Positions 34,790 to 41,544 of a stretch of DNA of 41,544 nucleotides are shown here, in pieces. The notes beneath the pieces are model-generated. The model was not told where the DNA came from, did not search any database, and saw only the letters and a list, made by a program, of their open reading frames with translations. The stretch's first letter is position 1. Each line of letters opens with the position of its first letter. A program made the translations under genes and the position numbers. This DNA is from Pseudomonadota bacterium (GTDB lineage Bacteria > Pseudomonadota > Alphaproteobacteria > Caulobacterales > Caulobacteraceae), in NCBI GenBank assembly GCA_018241335.1, contig JAFEEA010000008.1, positions 1 through 41,544 on the forward strand, given 5' to 3'.

Positions 34790-37240
34790 ATGACCCAGCG
34801 CCTCGTCATCATCGGCAACGGCATGGCCGGTTGCCGCCTGGCCGAGGAGGTGATCGCCCGCGATCCCGGCCGCTACGCGATCACCATCTTCGGGGCCGAG
34901 CCCCGGGTGAACTACAATCGCATCATGCTCTCCCCGGTCCTGGCCGGGGAGAAGCGGTTCGAGGACATCGTCATCAACGACGCCGCCTGGTACGCCGACA
35001 ATGGCGTCACCCTGCATGCGGGCCGCGCCGTCACCGCCATCGACCCGGCCGCGCGCACCGTGACGGCCGAGGGCGGTCTGACGGTCGAATATGACCGCCT
35101 CGTGCTCGCCAACGGTTCCGACCCCATCCGCCTGCCCCTGCCCGGCGCGGACCTGACGGGCGTCGTCACCTTCCGCGACCTGGACGATGTCGAGGCCATG
35201 ACGGCGGCGGCCGACGCCGGCGGCGCGGCGGTGGTGATCGGCGGCGGCCTTCTGGGCCTCGAAGCGGCCTATGGCCTCGCCCGGCGCGGCATGAAGGCCA
35301 CGGTGGTGCACCTGATGGACGTGCTGATGGAGCGCCAGCTCGACAGCGCCGCCGGCTACCTGCTGACTCAGGCCCTGGCAGAGCGCGGGGTCGAGACGCT
35401 GCTGTCGGCCGAGTCCGAAGCCGTCGTCGGCCAGGACGGCAAGGTGGCGGGGCTGAAGCTCAAGGACGGCCGCACCCTGCCCTGCAGCCTGCTGGTTATG
35501 GCCGTCGGCATCCGCCCGAACGCGGCGCTCGCGAGGGCGGCGGGCCTGGAGGTCGGACGCGGCGTCGTGGTCGACGACCAGATGCGCACGTCCGATCCCG
35601 CCATCTTCGCCGTCGGCGAGTGCGCCGAGCACCGCGGCGTCGCCTATGGCCTCGTTGCGCCCATCTGGGACATGTGCCGCACCTTGGCGGCGGTCCTGAC
35701 CGGCGACGAGGCGGCGGCCTATGAGGGCTCGGTGCTGTCGACCCGACTGAAGGTCTCCGGCGTCGACGTGTTCTCGGCCGGTGAGTTCGCCGGCGGCGAA
35801 GGCTGCGAGGACGTGGTGTTCCGCGACGCCGGCCGCGGCGTCTACAAGCGCCTGGTGCTCCGTCAGGGCCGCCTGGCTGGCGCGGTGATGTTCGGCGACG
35901 CCGTCGACGGCAATTGGTACTTCGACCTCATGCGCTCCGGCGCGGACGTCAGCGAGATGCGCGAGACCCTGGTGTTCGGCCAGGCGATCACGGAGGGCCT
36001 TCGAGGGCTCGACCCTAGTTCGGCCGTGGCGGCCATGGCCGACACGGCGGAGATCTGCGGCTGCAACGGCGTCTGCAAGGGCGCGATCACCGCCGCCATC
36101 GGCAATGGCCTGACCACGATCGACGGCGTCCGCGCCGTGACCAAGGCCTCGGCCTCCTGCGGGTCATGCACGCCCTTGGTCGAGCAACTGCTGAAGCTGA
36201 CCCTGGGCGACGGCTTCAAGGCCGACACCGGGCCCAAGTCCGTCTGCAAGTGCACGACCCACGGCCACGGCATCGTCCGCAAGCGCATCGTCGAAGAAGA
36301 GCTGAAGTCCATGCCGGCGGTGATGCAGGCCCTGGAATGGACCACCCCCGACGGCTGCGCCACCTGCCGGCCGGCACTCAACTACTACCTGGTCTGCGCC
36401 TGGCCCGGCGAATACGCCGACGACAAGCAGTCACGGTTCATCAACGAACGCGTCCACGCCAACATCCAGAAGGACGGAACCTATTCGGTCGTGCCGCGGA
36501 TGTGGGGCGGGATCACCTCGCCGGCCGAGCTGCGCGCCATCGCCGACGTGGCCGACAAATTCAACATCCCGACGGTGAAGGTGACCGGCGGCCAGCGCAT
36601 CGACCTCCTGGGCGTGCGCAAGGACGACCTGCCGGCGGTGTGGGCCGATCTCAACGCCGCCGGCATGGTCTCGGGCCACGCCTACGGCAAGGCGCTGCGC
36701 ACGGTGAAGACCTGCGTCGGCTCGGACTGGTGCCGGTTCGGCACCCAGGACTCCACCGGCCTGGGCGTCCGGCTGGAGAAGTTCATGTGGGGCGCCTGGT
36801 CGCCGGCCAAGGTCAAGCTTGGCGTCTCCGGCTGCCCGCGCAACTGCGCCGAGGCCACCTGCAAGGACATCGGCGTCATCTGTGTCGACAGCGGCTACGA
36901 GATCCACGTCGGCGGCGCCGCCGGCCTGCACATCCGCGGAACGGAGGTCCTGACCCGCGTCGACAGCGAGCAGGCCGCGCTCTGGGCCATCTGCGCCGTC
37001 TTCCAGTTCTACCGGGAGGACGCCTGGTACGGCGAGCGGATCTACAAATGGATGGACCGCATCGGCCTCGAGGAGATCAAGGCGGCCGTCGAGACTCCGG
37101 AGCGCCGCAAGGCCCTCTACGACCGCTTCGCCGCCGCCCAGCGCTTCGCCCGGACCGACCCCTGGGCCGAACGGGTGGCCGGCCGCCACGCCGAGGAATT
37201 CGCCCCCCTGGCCCGCAGCATGGAGATCGTTCCCGCATGA
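34790..37240 (+). CDS. nirB: Assimilatory nitrite reductase, large subunit
   Basis: 816 aa. The order is: FAD/NAD(P)H domain (1 to about 300; VIIGNGMAG and VVIGGGLLGLEAAYGLA at 148-164), BFD [2Fe-2S] domain with Cys 423, 425, 457 and 460, ferredoxin-like repeats, then the siroheme/[4Fe-4S] site with Cys 642, 648, 682 and 686 (TCVGSDWCRFGTQDS and GVSGCPRNC). It reduces nitrite to ammonia with NAD(P)H. It overlaps nirD by 4 bp. SD AAGGAG is seen before ATG 34790. Confidence 0.96.
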   Translation: MTQRLVIIGNGMAGCRLAEEVIARDPGRYAITIFGAEPRVNYNRIMLSPVLAGEKRFEDIVINDAAWYADNGVTLHAGRAVTAIDPAARTVTAEGGLTVEYDRLVLANGSDPIRLPLPGADLTGVVTFRDLDDVEAMTAAADAGGAAVVIGGGLLGLEAAYGLARRGMKATVVHLMDVLMERQLDSAAGYLLTQALAERGVETLLSAESEAVVGQDGKVAGLKLKDGRTLPCSLLVMAVGIRPNAALARAAGLEVGRGVVVDDQMRTSDPAIFAVGECAEHRGVAYGLVAPIWDMCRTLAAVLTGDEAAAYEGSVLSTRLKVSGVDVFSAGEFAGGEGCEDVVFRDAGRGVYKRLVLRQGRLAGAVMFGDAVDGNWYFDLMRSGADVSEMRETLVFGQAITEGLRGLDPSSAVAAMADTAEICGCNGVCKGAITAAIGNGLTTIDGVRAVTKASASCGSCTPLVEQLLKLTLGDGFKADTGPKSVCKCTTHGHGIVRKRIVEEELKSMPAVMQALEWTTPDGCATCRPALNYYLVCAWPGEYADDKQSRFINERVHANIQKDGTYSVVPRMWGGITSPAELRAIADVADKFNIPTVKVTGGQRIDLLGVRKDDLPAVWADLNAAGMVSGHAYGKALRTVKTCVGSDWCRFGTQDSTGLGVRLEKFMWGAWSPAKVKLGVSGCPRNCAEATCKDIGVICVDSGYEIHVGGAAGLHIRGTEVLTRVDSEQAALWAICAVFQFYREDAWYGERIYKWMDRIGLEEIKAAVETPERRKALYDRFAAAQRFARTDPWAERVAGRHAEEFAPLARSMEIVPA

Positions 37241-37608
37241 CCATCCACGTCAAGGAGCCCGCGCCCCTGGACAGCGCACGCTGGATCGACGTCGGGACGG
37301 TCGCCGAGATTCCCCGGCGCGGCGCCCGGCGGGTGACGACCCCGTTCGGCGACATCGCCGTCTTCCGCACCGGCGACGGGGCCGTCTACGCCCTGCGCGA
37401 CCGTTGTCCGCACAAGAACGGTCCCTTGAGCCAGGGGATCGTGCATGGGCGTTCGGTCACCTGTCCCCTGCACGCCTGGACCATCGACCTGGCGAGCGGC
37501 GAGCCCACCGGCGCCGACGCGGGCAAGGGCTGCACGGCGTCCTTCCCGGTCAAGATCGCCGACGGCCGGGTGCTGATCGCCTCGACGGCCCGGGCGGAGG
37601 GGGACTAG
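37237..37608 (+). CDS. nirD: Nitrite reductase small subunit (Rieske-like)
   Basis: 123 aa. The Rieske motif C-P-H (Cys57, His59) and C-P-L-H (Cys76, His79) can ligate a [2Fe-2S] cluster; not all NirD proteins keep it, so this is the ferredoxin-type form. It partners NirB. ATG 37237 overlaps the nirB stop. A long inverted repeat begins 36 bp after its stop. Confidence 0.94.
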   Translation: MTIHVKEPAPLDSARWIDVGTVAEIPRRGARRVTTPFGDIAVFRTGDGAVYALRDRCPHKNGPLSQGIVHGRSVTCPLHAWTIDLASGEPTGADAGKGCTASFPVKIADGRVLIASTARAEGD

Positions 37609-37644
37609 AGGCGATGCGCAATCGCACCGGATTCCCTCTTCCCT

Positions 37645-37792
37645 CTCCCCTTGCGGGAGAAGGTGGCCTCCGAAGGGGGGCGGATGAGGGGTCGACCAGC
37701 GTTTCATGGCATTCAGCCAGTAGGGATAGTCGGCCAGTTCTCGTCGACCCCTCATCCGTCTGCTTCGCAGACACCTTCTCCCGCAAGGGGAG
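37645..37792. repeat. Long inverted repeat between nirD and nasA
   Basis: A left arm (37645-37699) and a right arm (37740-37792), each holding CTCCCCTTGCGGGAGAAGGTG and CGGATGAGGGGTCGAC (in opposite orientation), around a 40-bp centre. The two arms differ in the segment between the blocks; the right arm has a TCTGCTTCGCAGA stem there. It resembles the REP/MITE-like intergenic elements of alphaproteobacteria. It encodes nothing and sits inside the nir-nas transcription unit. Confidence 0.7.
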
Positions 37793-37816
37793 TAGGACCG
37801 TCGGCATTGGCGTCCG

Positions 37817-40475
37817 ATGAGCGATCTCGCCACCACCTGCCCCTACTGCGGCGTCGGCTGCGGAGTGTCCGCGAAGACCGGCGAGGACAGGGCGTTATCG
37901 GTGGCCGGCGATCCGGATCACCCGGCCAACCTCGGGCGCCTATGTTCGAAGGGCACGGCGCTGGGCGCCACCGTCGGCCTGGAAGGGCGCCTGCTCCGGC
38001 CCCGGATCGGCGATCGCGAGGTCGCCTGGTCAGAGGCGATCGCGCTGGTGGCGCGCCGGTTCAAGGACACCATCGCCCGCCACGGCCCGGACTCGGTGGC
38101 GTTCTACGTCTCCGGCCAGCTCCTCACCGAGGACTACTACGCGGCCAACAAGCTGATGAAGGGGTTCATCGGCTCGGGGAACATCGACACCAATTCCCGC
38201 CTCTGCATGGCCTCGGCCGTGGTCGCCCACAAGCAGGCCTTCGGCGCGGACCTGGTCCCCGGCTGCTACGAGGACCTGGACCTGGCCGAGCTGGTGGTGT
38301 TCTCGGGCCACAATGCGGCCTGGACCCACCCGGTCCTGTTCCGCCGCATGGAGGCCGCCCGCGCCCGCGGACAGCGCCATGTGGTCATCGATCCGCGCCG
38401 CACCGACACCGCCGAGATGGCCGACCTGCACCTGGCCCTGGCCCCTCAGACGGACGTGCGCCTCTGGAACGGCCTGCTGGCCGACCTCATCCGCCGCGGC
38501 GTCGTCGACGAGGCCTACGTCGCGGCCCACGTGAACGGTTTCGACCAAGTCAGGCAGGCCCTGGCCGAGGACGATCAGTCGCCAGCGGCCGTCGCGGCGG
38601 ACTGCGGCGTCGCCCTGCCCGATCTCGTCCGGTTCTTCGACCTCTTCGCCGGCGCGCCGCGGACAGTCAGCCTGTTCTCTATGGGCGCCAACCAGTCGGC
38701 CCAGGGCGTGGCCAAGGGCCTGGCCATCATCAACACGCACCTCGCCACCGGCCGCATCGGAAAGCCGGGCGCCTGCCCCTTCTCGATCACCGGCCAGCCC
38801 AACGCCATGGGCGGGCGCGAGACCGGCGGCATGGCCACGACCCTGGCTGGGCACATGGACTTCGCGCCGGCCGACCGCGACCGCGTCGCCCGCTTCTGGG
38901 GCGCCCCGAACACCGCCCGCGCGCCGGGCCTGAAGGCCGTCGACATGTTCGAGGCGGTCCACGACGGCCGCATCAAGGCGATCTGGGTCATGGCCACCAA
39001 TCCGGCCGTCAGCCTGCCGAACGCCGGCCGGGTGCGCGAGGCGCTGAGCCGCTGCCCCTTCGTGGTCGTCTCCGACTGCATCGCCGACACCGACACCGCC
39101 GCCTTCGCGCATGTGAAGCTGCCGGCGCTGGCCTGGGGCGAGAAGGATGGGACGGTCACAAATTCCGAACGCCGCATCTCGCGCCAGCGGGCCCTCTTCC
39201 CGCCGCCGGGAGAGGCCCGCGCCGACTGGCGCATCGTCGCCGACGTGGCCGCCGCGATGGGACACGGCGAGGCCTTCGACTGGCCGACCCAGGCCTCCGT
39301 GTTTCGCGAATGGGCGCGCCTCACGGCCTATGAGAACCGGGACAGGGCCTTGAACCTGTCAGGCCTCGTGGGCCTGACCCCGGCGGGGTACGACGCCCTG
39401 AAGCCGGTCCAATGGCCCGTCGCGGTCGACGGCCGCGGTACGCCCCGCCTGTTCACCGACGGGCGTTTCCAGACCCCGGACGGCCGGGCGCGCATGGTCC
39501 CGGTCCAGCCCAAGGGGCCTGCCAGCGCCGTGGGCGCCGCCTTCCCCCTGTCGCTCAACACCGGCCGCATCCGCGACCAGTGGCACACCATGACCCGCAC
39601 GGGCCTGGCCCCGGACCTCTGTCGGCATGCGCCCGAGCCCTTCGTCGAGGTGCATCCCGACGTCGCCGAACCCCTGGGCGTGCGCGACGGCGCCCTGGTG
39701 CGCGTGCAGACCGCCGGCGGCGAGGCGGTCGCCCTGGCGCGCGTGACGGACCGCCAGCGTCCCGGCGGGGTCTTCATGCCGATGCACTGGACCGACGCCT
39801 TCGCGCCGTCGGGCCGGTCCAACCCCCTGATCGCCGCCAACCTCGATCCGGCCTCCGGCCAGCCCGAGTTCAAGCACACGCCCGCCCGGTTGCGGCCCTA
39901 TCGCGAGGCCTGGCGCGGCTTTTTCCTGTCGCGTCAGGCCCTGGCCGCGCCCGCCGGGTTGGACCTGATCTGGCGGCGCATTCCGCAGGATGCCTGCCAC
40001 CTGCACGAATTCGCCGGCCGCGGCGACGAGGCGGAGCGCGAGGCCCTGCGCCGGCGCCTGCTCAAGGGCGCCGAGGGCGAAGCCCTGGCCTACGAGGACG
40101 CCTCCGCCGGCGCCAGGCGCGAAGCCTGGGTGAAAGACGGCCGCCTGGACCGCGTGCTCTTCACCACCACCGCCGGCCGGTTGCCGCCGAGGGACTGGCT
40201 GGCCGGGCTGTTCGCCGAAGACATCCTGCCGCCAGAGGCCCGGACGGCCTTGCTGTTCGGTCGCCCGCTGGGCGCGCCCGTCGACAACGGGCCGGTGGTC
40301 TGCGCCTGCCTCAAGGTCGGCGCGCGCCAGGTCGCCGGCGCCATCGCCGCCGGCGCCGCCAGCATCGACGCCATCGGCCGGGCCACCGGCGCGGGGACCA
40401 ACTGCGGCTCCTGCCGACCCGAGATCGCCCGTCTGCTCGCCGCCCAGAATCCCACCCTCGCCAAGGAGCAAAGCC

Positions 40476-40486
<11 letters not shown>
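37817..40486 (+). CDS. nasA: Assimilatory nitrate reductase, catalytic subunit
   Basis: A molybdopterin (bis-MGD) oxidoreductase of 889 aa, reducing nitrate to nitrite in the cytoplasm. The N-terminal [4Fe-4S] site uses Cys 8, 11, 15 and 43 (CPYCGVGCG and LCSKG). MGANQSAQGVAKG and GQPNAMGGRETGGM are family signatures. A C-terminal BFD-like [2Fe-2S] domain (about 825-880; CACLKVG and TNCGSC) resembles NasA of Klebsiella. No separate reductase subunit is in the window. ATG 37817 has no clear SD; the repeat lies just upstream. The 3' end overlaps cobA by 11 bp. Confidence 0.95.

Positions 40487-41544
<1,058 letters not shown>

Noticed and set aside
33626..35632. A 668-codon open frame on the minus strand across narK-nirB
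   Set aside because: Same effect of high GC; low-complexity composition and no recognisable motif opposite two well-conserved genes.

Overview
The window looks like chromosomal DNA from a high-GC alphaproteobacterium, most likely Caulobacterales (Caulobacter or Phenylobacterium type). This rests on codon use and GC content, a Caulobacter-style promoter (TTGAC plus a GCTNNATC-like -10), a conserved tRNA-Tyr/tRNA-Gly/tuf order, the gene repertoire (TonB receptor, spinster-type MFS, many TetR regulators), and no sign of plasmid or phage backbone. The genus is an inference; no rRNA is present.

Left flank (1-8.9 kb) is housekeeping and transport. It holds the 5' end of tuf with tRNA-Gly(TCC) and tRNA-Tyr(GTA) upstream on the minus strand, an RlmB-like rRNA methyltransferase, a TerC-family membrane protein, metG, and a complete putrescine-type ABC importer potFGHI with start/stop overlaps. 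An unrecognised membrane protein and tRNA-Thr(TGT) follow.

The middle (9.2-29.2 kb) is an accessory catabolic region. The first module contains a spinster-type MFS and secreted type-B carboxylesterase operon, a TetR regulator, an acyl-CoA synthetase and a TonB-dependent receptor. The receptor and the MFS/esterase operon carry closely matching dyad operators. A divergent regulator with two DNA-binding domains, a fused N-terminal HTH plus a TetR domain, is the nearest candidate to bind them. Next come another TetR gene, a GMC oxidoreductase, a nitronate monooxygenase-like flavoprotein, a DUF1993 protein and a short-chain dehydrogenase. The second module has an exported formylglycine-generating enzyme, its likely client Cys-type sulfatase, a DhlA-like haloalkane dehalogenase, a small membrane protein and a glutathione-transferase-like protein. 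Three promoters here carry the same TGGCA-N7-TGCCA palindrome, and no regulator is encoded inside the module. A methyltransferase gene closes the region.

The right part (29.4-41.3 kb) is an assimilatory nitrate locus: mobA (Mo cofactor), nasT-nasS (ANTAR antiterminator and nitrate sensor), an outer-membrane porin, a NarK-type nitrate transporter, nirB, nirD, the nitrate reductase nasA, and cobA for siroheme. Between nasS and the porin lies a well-formed attenuator: hexaloop hairpins followed by a strong intrinsic terminator. This fits NasT-mediated antitermination released by NasS on nitrate binding. A long inverted repeat sits between nirD and nasA. The window ends inside a second nitronate monooxygenase-like gene.

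Most promising for follow-up are the double-HTH TetR fusion with its dyad operators, the sulfatase/FGE palindrome regulon with an apparently leaderless FGE transcript, and the nitrate attenuator. All functional calls come from reading motifs; no database search was possible.
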